The notes under the pieces are model-generated. The model made no database searches, had not been told where the DNA came from, and saw only the letters and a program-made list of their open reading frames with translations. Position numbers and translations under genes: made by a program. A stretch of 64,000 nucleotides of DNA from Streptomyces thermolilacinus SPC6 (GTDB taxonomy: Bacteria; Actinomycetota; Actinomycetes; Streptomycetales; Streptomycetaceae), in contig NZ_ASHX02000001.1 of the NCBI RefSeq assembly GCF_000478605.2, positions 4,603,001 to 4,667,000 of the forward strand, given 5' to 3'. This document shows, piece by piece, positions 31,948 through 39,425 of this stretch; position 1 is the stretch's first letter, and the number at the start of each line of letters is the position of its first letter.

Positions 31948-33507
31948 ATGCAGGAGATGCCGGTGTCCCGCCTCGATCCGCCGTCCTCGCCCCACGTGGC
32001 CGCCGCCCCCGCCGCCCCCGTCACTCCCTCCGCCGCCTCGGCCCCGGCCGGGGCGTCGCCGATGACGACGCTCGGGTACGCGCTGTTCGCCACCCGCTGG
32101 CTCCAGGCCCCGCTGTACTTCGGCCTGGTGGCCGCGCAGGGCGTGTACGTCTACAAGTTCTTCAGCGAGCTGTGGAAGCTGGTCGAGCACGTCATCAGCG
32201 GCCAGGTGGACGAGACCCACGTCATGCTGGCGGTGCTCAAGCTGGTGGACGTGGTGATGATCGCCAATCTGCTGATCATGGTGATCGTCGGCGGCTACGA
32301 GACGTTCGTGTCGCGCATCGGGCTCCAGGGCCACCGCGACCAGCCGGAGTGGCTGTCGCACGTCAACTCCAACGTCCTGAAGGTGAAGCTGGCGACGGCC
32401 ATCGTCGGCATCTCGTCGGTGCACCTGCTCCAGATGTTCGTGGACGTGCATCACACACCGGAGCACGACCTGATGTGGGGCACGGTCATCCATATGGCGT
32501 TCATCGCCTCGGCGCTGATCCTGGCGTACATGTCCGGCCCGATGAACGCCCACGAGCACGGCTCCAGGGCCACCCACGAGCACGGCTCCATGGGCGCCCA
32601 CGGGAAGGGTGGCGGCCCGGCCGCCTCCCAGCCGGGGGCGGCGGCGGGTTCCCGCACCGAAGGGGCCGGTGACGGCTGGGGCGACGGTGACGGCTCACGC
32701 CGCGGTGACAGCTGGGGCCGCAGTGGCAGCCAGGGCCGTGGCGACAAGTGGGGCCACGGTGACAGCCAGTGCCGTGGCGACGAGCGGGCCCGTGGTGGCA
32801 GCCGGGGCGATGGTGACGACTGGGGGAGCGGTGGCACGGCGGGGGAGGCGGCCGCGACGCTGGTCCTGCCCCGGCAGGCCGGATCCGAGCGGGCCGTGGC
32901 CGGGACGGAGGCGCGGATCGCGGCGGCCGGGTTCCCCGCGCGCAAGGAACTGGAGGCGTTCGACGCCACGCATCTGCGCGCCCCCGACCCTCTGGTCCTC
33001 GACCGGCTCGGCCGCCTCGACTTCGTGGCCCGCCGCGAGAACGTCGTGTTCCTCGGCGGCCCCGGCACCGGCAAGACGCACCTGGCGGTCGCCCTCGGCG
33101 TACGGGCCTGCGAGGCCGGCAAGCGGGTCCTGTTCGCCCCCGCCCCCGAGTGGGGAGCCCGGCTGCGCCGCGCCAAGGCGTCCGGCCGCCTCGCCGACGA
33201 GCTGGCCGCGCTCGACGCGTACGCGCTGCTGGTCGTGGACGAGCTGGGGTATGTGCCGTTCGACCCGGAGTCCGCGAACCTCTTCTTCCAGCTCGTCGCG
33301 CACCGCTACGAGCGGGCGTCGATGGTCGTCACCAGCGACCGGCCGTTCGGGCGCTGGGGCGAGGTGTTCGGCGACGCCGGGATCGCGTCCGCGACGGTGG
33401 ACCGGCTCGTCCACCACGCCGAGGTGGTCACGCTGGAGGGCGACAGCTACCGCACGCGCGGACTGGCGGGCGCGACGGCCGGAGGGTGGCCCGGGCTCGA
33501 CGGATGA
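31948..33507 (+). CDS. Fusion of a UPF0114/YqhA membrane domain to an IstB-like AAA+ ATPase
   Basis: The protein has 519 residues. Residues 45-200 carry four membrane helices and motifs of the YqhA family (LFATRWLQAPLYFGLV, KLVDVVMIANLLIMVIVGGYE, SNVLKVKLATAIVGISSVHLLQ). Residues 200-305 form a His/Gly/Asp/Ser/Trp-rich linker encoded by tandem repeats. Residues 320-505 match IstB, the IS21 transposition helper: PLVLDRLGRLDFVARRENVV, GGPGTGKTHLAVALG (Walker A, Lys376), LLVVDELGYVPFD (Walker B, Asp431/Glu432) and DRPFGRWGEVFG. The usual IstB N-terminal helical segment is mostly missing, and the sensor TSN is TSD. No istA transposase is nearby. The ATG at 31948 follows GGAG by 10 nt; nearby AT-rich DNA carries its promoter. 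The open frame is continuous, so this is not an annotation join. Confidence 0.85.
   Translation: MQEMPVSRLDPPSSPHVAAAPAAPVTPSAASAPAGASPMTTLGYALFATRWLQAPLYFGLVAAQGVYVYKFFSELWKLVEHVISGQVDETHVMLAVLKLVDVVMIANLLIMVIVGGYETFVSRIGLQGHRDQPEWLSHVNSNVLKVKLATAIVGISSVHLLQMFVDVHHTPEHDLMWGTVIHMAFIASALILAYMSGPMNAHEHGSRATHEHGSMGAHGKGGGPAASQPGAAAGSRTEGAGDGWGDGDGSRRGDSWGRSGSQGRGDKWGHGDSQCRGDERARGGSRGDGDDWGSGGTAGEAAATLVLPRQAGSERAVAGTEARIAAAGFPARKELEAFDATHLRAPDPLVLDRLGRLDFVARRENVVFLGGPGTGKTHLAVALGVRACEAGKRVLFAPAPEWGARLRRAKASGRLADELAALDAYALLVVDELGYVPFDPESANLFFQLVAHRYERASMVVTSDRPFGRWGEVFGDAGIASATVDRLVHHAEVVTLEGDSYRTRGLAGATAGGWPGLDG
32668..32838 (+). repeat. Imperfect tandem repeats in the fusion-protein linker
   Basis: GGTGAC or GGCGAC followed by a GC-rich GGC-type unit recurs many times (GGTGACGGCTGGGGCGACGG, GGTGACAGCTGGGGCCGCAG, GGTGACAGCCAGTGCCGTGG), giving protein motifs such as GDGWGDGDG, GDSWGRSG, GDKWGHGD and GDDWGSGG. 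Repeat expansion would lengthen the linker without shifting the frame. Confidence 0.6.
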
Positions 33508-33590
33508 GCCCGCCCGGCGACGCGAAAGGCCCCCGGAACTGCCCAGGTCCGGGGCCCTTCCCCCGCTGCGGCGCGGCGGGTGCGGAGGGG

Positions 33591-34004
33591 TCACTCGACG
33601 ACGATCTCCACGTCGATGTTGCCGCGCGTCGCCTTGGAGTACGGGCAGTACGCGTGGGTCTTCTCCAGCAGCTCGCGGCCCGCCTCGCCCTGGAGGTGGT
33701 CCGGCAGCTCGACGCGCATCACCACGGCGAGGCCGAAGCCGCCGTCGGTGTCCTTGCCGATGCTCACCTCGGCCGTGACGGAGGCGTCCTTGACGTCGAT
33801 CTTCTCCTGGCGGCCGATCGCGCCCATGGCGCTGGCGAAGCACGCGGCGTAGCCGGCGGCGAAGAGCTGCTCCGGGTTGGTGCCCTGGCCGTTGCCGCCG
33901 AGGGCCTTCGGGAAGCCGAGCGGCAGGTCTATCTGGCCGTCGGAGCTGACGGCGCGGCCCTCGCGGCCGTTGGCGGTGGCGACGGCGGTGTACAGGGCGT
34001 CCAT
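33591..34004 (-). CDS. ohr: Ohr/OsmC-family organic hydroperoxide resistance protein (copy 1)
   Basis: The 137-residue thiol peroxidase would reduce organic hydroperoxides using a reactive Cys pair. Both are present in the family contexts AAGYAACFASAMG and HAYCPYSKATRGN. The N-terminal LYTAVATANGREGRAVSSDG is typical of the Ohr subgroup rather than OsmC. It lies divergently from an ohrR regulator with a palindromic operator between them, the classic peroxide-inducible unit. A paralogue lies at 41,982. Confidence 0.93.
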   Translation of the reverse strand: MDALYTAVATANGREGRAVSSDGQIDLPLGFPKALGGNGQGTNPEQLFAAGYAACFASAMGAIGRQEKIDVKDASVTAEVSIGKDTDGGFGLAVVMRVELPDHLQGEAGRELLEKTHAYCPYSKATRGNIDVEIVVE

Positions 34005-34058
34005 GGGGAGTCCCGTCCTCTCGGTGGGTGGGCTTGCGTCTGCCTCTTTTGTAGCAAG

Positions 34059-34084
34059 CAATTCAGTTGTGCACAACTTAATTG
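34059..34084. promoter_or_regulatory. OhrR-type operator palindrome
   Basis: The core AGTTGTGCACAACT (34065-34078) is a perfect 14-bp palindrome, extended by CAATT on the left and AATTG on the right with one mismatch per arm. It sits in the ohr/ohrR intergenic region, 20 nt before the ohrR ATG and 55 nt from the ohr start, so one bound OhrR dimer could control both genes. Confidence 0.8.
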
Positions 34085-34104
34085 GGTGGCGGTAGCCTGG
34101 TGGC

Positions 34105-34605
34105 ATGCACCACACGGACTCGCGCGGAGGCGTAAGGGACGAGGACTTCCTCCGCCTCGACCACCAGATCTGCTTCTCGCTGCACGCCGCGACCCGCGCC
34201 TTCAACGGCGTCTACCGCGTCGCCCTCAAGGAGCTGGGCCTCACCTACCCGCAGTACCTGGTGATGCTGGTGCTGTGGGAGCACGGCGAGCTGCCCGTGA
34301 AGCGCATCGGCGAGCATCTGCGCCTCGACTCCGGCACGCTCTCGCCGCTGCTGAAGCGGCTGGAGGCGGCCGGGTACGTGGAGCGCCGCCGCAGCCCCGA
34401 GGACGAGCGGTCCGTGACCGTGCGGCCCACCCGGTCCGGCACGGCCCTGCGGGAACGGGCGCTGGGCGTGCCGCGCCGGATGGCGGAGGTGACCGGGCTG
34501 AGCCTGGACGAGATCCGCGACTTGCGCACCCGCCTGCGGGACCTGGCCACCGCCCTGGACGAGGCGGCACGGGACCTGGAGGCGCCCGGCGACGGGACCC
34601 GGTAG
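34105..34605 (+). CDS. ohrR: MarR-family peroxide sensor OhrR
   Basis: The 166-residue winged-helix repressor contains LDHQICFSLHAATRAF with the peroxide-sensing Cys near the N-terminus. YPQYLVMLVLWEHGELPVKRIGEHLRLDSGTLSPLLKRLEAAGYVERRRSPEDERSV is the DNA-binding domain and wing. Oxidation of the Cys by organic hydroperoxides releases OhrR from DNA. It is divergent from ohr and ends 10 nt before the convergent carboxyltransferase gene. Confidence 0.92.
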   Translation: MHHTDSRGGVRDEDFLRLDHQICFSLHAATRAFNGVYRVALKELGLTYPQYLVMLVLWEHGELPVKRIGEHLRLDSGTLSPLLKRLEAAGYVERRRSPEDERSVTVRPTRSGTALRERALGVPRRMAEVTGLSLDEIRDLRTRLRDLATALDEAARDLEAPGDGTR

Positions 34606-34615
34606 ACGGCGGGGC

Positions 34616-35977
34616 TCAGACGATGCCCCGTACGACCCCCAGTTCCACCAGGTCCTGGGGCCGCAGGCGCAGCTGCTCCGCCGTGTGGGGCGCCTCCTCC
34701 GGCGGGCGCTTGAGTATCGCGGCGGCCAGCTCCGGGGCGATCACCGAGAAGTAGCTGTCGCGCGTCGCCCAGGTGTTGCCCGGCGCCGCCAGGGCCAGCG
34801 CGCCGCCCGAGCCGCCCTCCCCTACGACCAGCGTCGTCACCGGCACCCGCGCCCCGGCGACCGCCGCGAACACCTCCGCGATGGCCGCGCCCGCACCGGC
34901 CCGCTCCGCCGCGTCGTCGTTGGCCGCGCCCGGCGTGTCCACCAGGGTCAGCACCGGCAGGCCCAGCCGGTCCGCGAGCCGTACGGCCCGCGCCGCCGTG
35001 CGGTACCCGGCGGGCCGCGTCGCCGTACCGCACTGCGCCGCGTACACGACGCCGTGCCCGTCGCGCAGACCGACCCCGCACAGCATGCCGGGGTCCGTGC
35101 CGCCGCACCGGTCGCCGGTCAGCGGCAGCAGCACGTCGAAGTACGCCTCCAGGTACGCCTCCGCGCGCGGCCGGTCGGCGTCACGCGCCCGGCGCACCGC
35201 CTCCCAGCCGCTCTCCGCGATCGCCTCGCTGCCACGCCCCGGTACGGTCGGCGGGGGCACCGTGCCGGGCGCGGGCCGGGTCAGCCCGGTCAGCCACCGT
35301 CCCAGTACGGCCCGCAGCTCGGCGGGCGGGACCACCGCGTCCACCTGCCCCGCCGCGAGCTGGCCCTCCGCCGTGTACGCCGTCGGATCCGCTTCCACGG
35401 GCCGCACCCGCGCCCCGGCGAAACCGATCTGCGCCCGCGGCAGCGCCAGTACGACGTCCGCGCCCGCCCCGACCGTCGCCCAGCCGCCGCCGGTCGCCGG
35501 GTCCCGCAGCACCGACACATGCGGCAGCCCGGCCTCCCGCAGCAGCACCGTCTCGCGGGCCACCCGCTGCAACTGCGTCAGCGCGACCATGCCCTCCTGC
35601 ATGCGGCTGCCGCCCGTCGCGACCAGCGACACCAGCGGCATGCCCCGCTCCCGCGCCAGCCGGTACGCCGCGCACAGCCGGTCGCCGGTGCGCTCGCCCA
35701 GCGACCCGCCGAGGAAGCCGAACTCGAACGCCAGCAGCGCGCACCGCACGCCCGCCACCTCGGCCTCGCCGAACACGACGGACTCGCTCTCACCGGTCCG
35801 CTCCGCAGCCCTGGCGCGCGCCGCCCCGTACCCGTCCCACCCCAGCGGCCCGTCGGGCCCGTTAGGTGTGCGCCGCGCGCCAGGCTCCGGGGGCGGCGCG
35901 CCGTGTTCCGTGAACGCGTCGGTCACCAGCGCGATCGCCGCGCGGGCGGTCAGCCTGGCCGCGGCCGCCTCAGCCAT
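34616..35977 (-). CDS. Fused carboxyltransferase (AccD/AccA-like, biotin-independent type)
   Basis: The 453-residue protein contains two crotonase-fold halves, as in acetyl-CoA carboxylase beta plus alpha, or malonate decarboxylase MdcD/MdcE. The first half has FEFGFLGGSLGERTGDRLCAAYRLA and LVATGGSRMQEGM. The second has LVDTPGAANDDAAERAG and VVGEGGSGGALALAAPG. No zinc ribbon or biotin attachment site is present. It overlaps the end of matB by 8 nt and is thus coupled to malonyl-CoA formation. A malonyl-CoA decarboxylation or carboxyl-transfer role is likely, but the acceptor is unknown. Confidence 0.75.
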   Translation of the reverse strand: MAEAAAARLTARAAIALVTDAFTEHGAPPPEPGARRTPNGPDGPLGWDGYGAARARAAERTGESESVVFGEAEVAGVRCALLAFEFGFLGGSLGERTGDRLCAAYRLARERGMPLVSLVATGGSRMQEGMVALTQLQRVARETVLLREAGLPHVSVLRDPATGGGWATVGAGADVVLALPRAQIGFAGARVRPVEADPTAYTAEGQLAAGQVDAVVPPAELRAVLGRWLTGLTRPAPGTVPPPTVPGRGSEAIAESGWEAVRRARDADRPRAEAYLEAYFDVLLPLTGDRCGGTDPGMLCGVGLRDGHGVVYAAQCGTATRPAGYRTAARAVRLADRLGLPVLTLVDTPGAANDDAAERAGAGAAIAEVFAAVAGARVPVTTLVVGEGGSGGALALAAPGNTWATRDSYFSVIAPELAAAILKRPPEEAPHTAEQLRLRPQDLVELGVVRGIV

Positions 35978-37418
35978 GGAGGGCCCGCTTCATGACCTTG
36001 CCCATGTCGTTGCGGGGCAGCGCCTCCAGGTACCGCACCGCACGCGGCCGCTTGTGCGGGGCCAGCTGCCCCGCCACATGGTCGGCGAGCTCGCCGGGCG
36101 GCGGGGGAGCGGCCGGGTCCGCCGGGACGATCCACGCCACGACCCGCTCCCCGAGGTCCGGGTCCGGTTCGCCCGTCACGGCGGCCTCCCGCACGCCCGG
36201 GTGGGCCAGCAGGACGTTCTCGATCTCACCCGCGCCTATCTTGAAGCCACCGCTCTTGATGAGGTCCGTGGCCCGCCGCCCCACGAGCCGCAGCGACCCC
36301 TCCGGGTCCCGCACGGCCATGTCGCCGGTCCTGAACCAGTCCCCGTCGAACGCGGCGGCCGTGGCCTCGGGCCGGTTCAGGTAGCCGCTGAACAGGTTCG
36401 GTCCGCGCACCTGCACCTCGCCGATGGTCTCCCCGTCGTACGCGGTGATCGGCGTCCCGTCGTCCCGCACCAGCCGCAGGCCGACGCCGGGCAGCGGCGT
36501 GCCGACGGAGCCGGGGCGGTGCGGGGGCGTGTCGGCGCGGACGCTCGTGTTCATGAGCGTCTCCGTCATGCCGTACCGCTCGACGACCCGCCGTCCCGTC
36601 GCGGCGGTGATCCGCTCGTGGTCGGGGAGCGGCAGCGCGGCGGAGCCCGAGACCAGCAGCCGGGCGCCCGCGAGCGCCTTGACCAGAGCCTCGTCCGTGC
36701 CGAGCGCCTCCGCCAGGCGGTGGTACATGGTCGGCACGCCGAACAGCATGGTCCCGCCGTCCGCCAGCTCCCGCGCGACGCCCTCGGGGGTGAACCGGCC
36801 CAGGTGCCGGACACCGCCGCCGCGCCGCAGCGGGCCGAGGACGCCGAGGACCAGCCCGTGGACGTGGAACAGCGGCAGGGCGTGGACCAGGACGTCGTCG
36901 GCGGTCCACGCCCAGGCGTCGGCGAGGGCGTCGAGGCTCGCCGCGAGGGCCCGGCGGGGCAGGACCGCGCCCTTCGGCGGGCCGGTCGTCCCGGACGTGT
37001 AGACGATCAGCGCGGGCGCCTCCGCGTCCGGTTCGGCGGGCAGCGGCCCGTCCTCGCGCGCGTCGGGCGTGACATCGACGCGCGGCAGCGCGGCGAGCGG
37101 GGCGGGAAGGTCGTCGCCGGGCGCGGCGAGCACCAGGGCGGGAGCACTGTCGGTGAGGATGTGGGCCAGCTCCCGCTCGCCGGTGCGCGGATTGAGCGGT
37201 ACGGCGGGGACACCGGCGAGCAGCGCGGCGACCACGGCGACGGCGGTCTCGGCGGAGGGCGCCGCCCACACCGCGACCCGCCGGGCGCCGGTCAGGCGGG
37301 GCACCAGGGCTCCGGCGGCGGCGCGCAGTTCGCCGTAGGTCAGGGCGCGCGCACCGAACCGCAGGGCCGGGCGGTCGCCGTCCGGGGGTGCGGTGAGCGC
37401 CGGAAAGAGGGAACTCAC
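35970..37418 (-). CDS. matB: Malonyl-CoA synthetase (AMP-forming)
   Basis: The 482-residue ANL-family ligase carries VYTSGTTGPPKGAVLP (P-loop), LPLFHVHGLVLG, RYGMTETLMNTS, GDWFRTGDMAV and the C-terminal hinge and LPRNDMGKVMKRAL, whose Lys catalyses adenylation. The pattern RYGMTET with an Arg-lined pocket fits MatB, characterised from S. coelicolor. It would make malonyl-CoA, and possibly methylmalonyl-CoA, from the free acid, CoA and ATP, feeding fatty acid and polyketide synthesis. The GTG at 37418 has GGAGG 7 nt upstream. A carboxyltransferase gene follows with overlap. Confidence 0.9.
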   Translation of the reverse strand: MSSLFPALTAPPDGDRPALRFGARALTYGELRAAAGALVPRLTGARRVAVWAAPSAETAVAVVAALLAGVPAVPLNPRTGERELAHILTDSAPALVLAAPGDDLPAPLAALPRVDVTPDAREDGPLPAEPDAEAPALIVYTSGTTGPPKGAVLPRRALAASLDALADAWAWTADDVLVHALPLFHVHGLVLGVLGPLRRGGGVRHLGRFTPEGVARELADGGTMLFGVPTMYHRLAEALGTDEALVKALAGARLLVSGSAALPLPDHERITAATGRRVVERYGMTETLMNTSVRADTPPHRPGSVGTPLPGVGLRLVRDDGTPITAYDGETIGEVQVRGPNLFSGYLNRPEATAAAFDGDWFRTGDMAVRDPEGSLRLVGRRATDLIKSGGFKIGAGEIENVLLAHPGVREAAVTGEPDPDLGERVVAWIVPADPAAPPPPGELADHVAGQLAPHKRPRAVRYLEALPRNDMGKVMKRALHG

Positions 37419-37484
37419 GGGTCGTCCTCCTCGTATCGCTGCACGGGCTGTCCCGCCATGGTCGCAGCCCGCACCGACAACGCC

Positions 37485-37580
37485 CCCGGCGGTGCCGCCC
37501 GGACCTCCGGCGGTGCCGCCCGAACACCCGGTGGGCCGCCCGGAACCCCCGGCGGACCCGCCGAGCCGCCCCTGCGCGCC
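37485..37580. repeat. Imperfect GC-rich repeats between matB and mbl
   Basis: The 293-bp gap between matB and mbl has no gene. It holds degenerate direct repeats of about 27-30 bp (CCCCCGGCGGTGCCGCCCGG, CCTCCGGCGGTGCCGCCCGA, then CCGGTGGGCCGCCCGG and CCCCCGGCGGACCCGCC). Downstream, CCTTTC and GAAAGG near 37,640-37,665 form a small inverted repeat. Confidence 0.4.
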
Positions 37581-37711
37581 CCCCGGAGAAGTCAGGGCCA
37601 CCGCGCCGCACCGGGAGATGCCGGTCAGCCGCTGCTCGGCCTTTCTTCCATCGGTGAAAGGAACACCGGCCCGGACGGAATGGTTGCAGGGCTCGTCCCG
37701 CGGTCGTCTGC

Positions 37712-38755
37712 TCAGCGTGCGCCCGCCAGCGGGTCCAGGGCGAGCGGCTCGACCCGGCCCTCCAGCATCTCGCCCAGGCCGAGGACCGCGCAGACGTCCG
37801 GCCGGTCCGCGATCTGCACGGGCATCCCGGTCGCGTCACGCAGCATCTGGTCCAGGCCGGGCAGCCGCGCGCTGCCGCCGACCATCGTGATGCCCCGGTC
37901 CGCGAGGTCCGCCACCAGGTCGGGCGGACAGTCCCGCAGCACCCGCCCGATGCCGTCGAGGACGGCGGTGAGCGGCGTGTGGATCGCCTGGCGCACGGCG
38001 GCGGTCTCCACGACGACCGACCTCGCCAGGCCCGTCGCCACGTCCCGTCCGTGGATCTCCGTGGCGGCCGGCCCCTGGGCGGTGAGGCCGTTGCCGTGCA
38101 GCGCCAGGTGCAGCGGCCGCACGGACTGGCTCGGCAGCATCAGCTGGTGCTGGTGGCGCAGGTACTGGATGACCGCGTGGTCGATGGCGTGGCCGCCCAC
38201 CGGGATGCGCTCCGCCGTCACGATCGAGCCCATCGACAACACGGCCACCTGCGTCGTCGCGGCCCCGCAGACGAGGATCATCGTCGCGGTCGGCTCGGCC
38301 ACGGGCAGCCCGCAGCCGACCGCCGCCGCGATCAGCGTGTCCACCAGCTCCACCCGCCGGGCCCCCAGGCCCACCAGCGTCTCGACGGTCGCGCGCTGGG
38401 CGAGCGGGTCGCAGTCGTGCGGGGTGCACGCGGCGGCCCGCAGCAGCGGCTTGCGGCGCAGCTGCCGGCGCAGCCGCTCCCCGAGGAGGCTGCGGAGCAT
38501 CCGCTGCGCCATGTCGATGTCCACGACACTGCCGCCCGACACGGGCCGTACGACGCGGATGTAGCCGGGCGTGCGGCCGGTCATCCGCTCGGCGAACGCG
38601 CCGACCGCGATCAGCCCGCCCGTACGGGTGTTCACGGCGGCCACGCTCGGCTCGTCCACGACGAGCCCGGCCCCCTTCACGAAGACGCGGGTCCTGGCGG
38701 CCCCGAGGTCGACGGCGACGTGGCAGCGGCGGAGCTGCTCAAGACTGACGGTCAC
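37712..38755 (-). CDS. mbl: MreB-like actin homologue Mbl
   Basis: This 347-residue actin-family protein has VAVDLGAARTRVFVKG (phosphate 1), GGSVVDIDMAQRML, LVCGAATTQVAVLSMG (phosphate 2), RIPVGGHAIDHAVIQYL and ITMVGGSARLPGLDQML (adenosine motif). In Streptomyces, Mbl works with MreB in spore wall formation rather than rod shape. Phosphate 1 lacks the usual GTxNT string (it has GAARTR), a sign of divergence from MreB. The GTG at 38755 has GGAGG 7 nt upstream. It stands alone, as in S. coelicolor (SCO2451, recalled). Confidence 0.85.
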   Translation of the reverse strand: MTVSLEQLRRCHVAVDLGAARTRVFVKGAGLVVDEPSVAAVNTRTGGLIAVGAFAERMTGRTPGYIRVVRPVSGGSVVDIDMAQRMLRSLLGERLRRQLRRKPLLRAAACTPHDCDPLAQRATVETLVGLGARRVELVDTLIAAAVGCGLPVAEPTATMILVCGAATTQVAVLSMGSIVTAERIPVGGHAIDHAVIQYLRHQHQLMLPSQSVRPLHLALHGNGLTAQGPAATEIHGRDVATGLARSVVVETAAVRQAIHTPLTAVLDGIGRVLRDCPPDLVADLADRGITMVGGSARLPGLDQMLRDATGMPVQIADRPDVCAVLGLGEMLEGRVEPLALDPLAGAR

Positions 38756-38985
38756 GGCTGATCCTCCCGAGAGCGGTGTATGTCTGCATCGTCCGGCCGC
38801 CCCGTGCGCCGCGCGCGCTGGGCTGAGCCGGTCGGGCGTACGCACCTGACGGAGGGTCAGCCGACGGTTCCCGCAGGACCCGGCGGCGCGGAGCGGCGGC
38901 CCCGGCCCCGCGCGCCGTGAGGGCCGGGCGGGCGCACCATGGAGGGGAGGGGGACGGACGGGAACCGGACGGAGGCGCGGGCGCC

Positions 38986-39234
38986 ATGGGCACGTACATG
39001 GACGTTCACCACGGGTTCGAGGGCATCACCGGGGAGCAGCTGCGGGCGGCTCACCAGGCGGACCTCGACAACGAGAAGAAGGAGGGCGTGCACTTCGAGC
39101 GGGCCTGGGCCGACCCCGAGTCCGGCACGGTGTACTGCCTCTCCACGGGGCCGTCGAAGGAGGCCGTGCAGCGCGTCCACGAGATCGCAGGGCACAAGGC
39201 CGACGAGATCCACGAGCTGCGGATCGAGCTCTGA
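38986..39234 (+). CDS. DUF4242 (SCO4226-like) small protein
   Basis: The 82-residue protein MGTYMDVHHGFEGITGEQLRAAH, then DLDNEKKEGVHFERAWADPESGTVYCLSTGPSKEAVQRVHEIAGHKADEIHELRIEL, has the ferredoxin-like alpha/beta pattern of this family. SCO4226 from S. coelicolor, of the same family, binds nickel. The His pair near the N-terminus (VHHG) and Cys/His residues downstream could serve here. It is a single gene with GGAGG 10 nt upstream. Confidence 0.8.
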   Translation: MGTYMDVHHGFEGITGEQLRAAHQADLDNEKKEGVHFERAWADPESGTVYCLSTGPSKEAVQRVHEIAGHKADEIHELRIEL

Positions 39235-39298
39235 GCGCGCGCACGTACGCGTACAGGCGCACCTGAACGGGCACACGCGCACGTACACGTGTACGCAT
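39235..39298. repeat. Alternating purine-pyrimidine tracts (Z-DNA-prone)
   Basis: Strict purine-pyrimidine alternation runs for 21 nt at 39235-39255 (GCGCGCGCACGTACGCGTAC plus one base) and 28 nt at 39271-39298 (GCACACGCGCACGTACACGT, then GTACGCAT). The 191-nt gap it fills, between the DUF4242 gene and the zinc-ribbon gene, contains no gene. Confidence 0.5.
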
Positions 39299-39425
39299 CC
39301 GCCCAGGCTCCCGCACACCCGGCGCCGGTGCGCCAGCAGGCGCTCCGGGACCGGCGCGTTCCACACAAGATCCTCACACCGCGTCCCGGCCTCGGAGCCC
39401 GTACGGCGCATACTCTGCGGGCGCC

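Noticed and set aside
31948..33507. An intact IS21 element
   Set aside because: Only an IstB domain is present; no IstA transposase and no terminal inverted repeats were seen.
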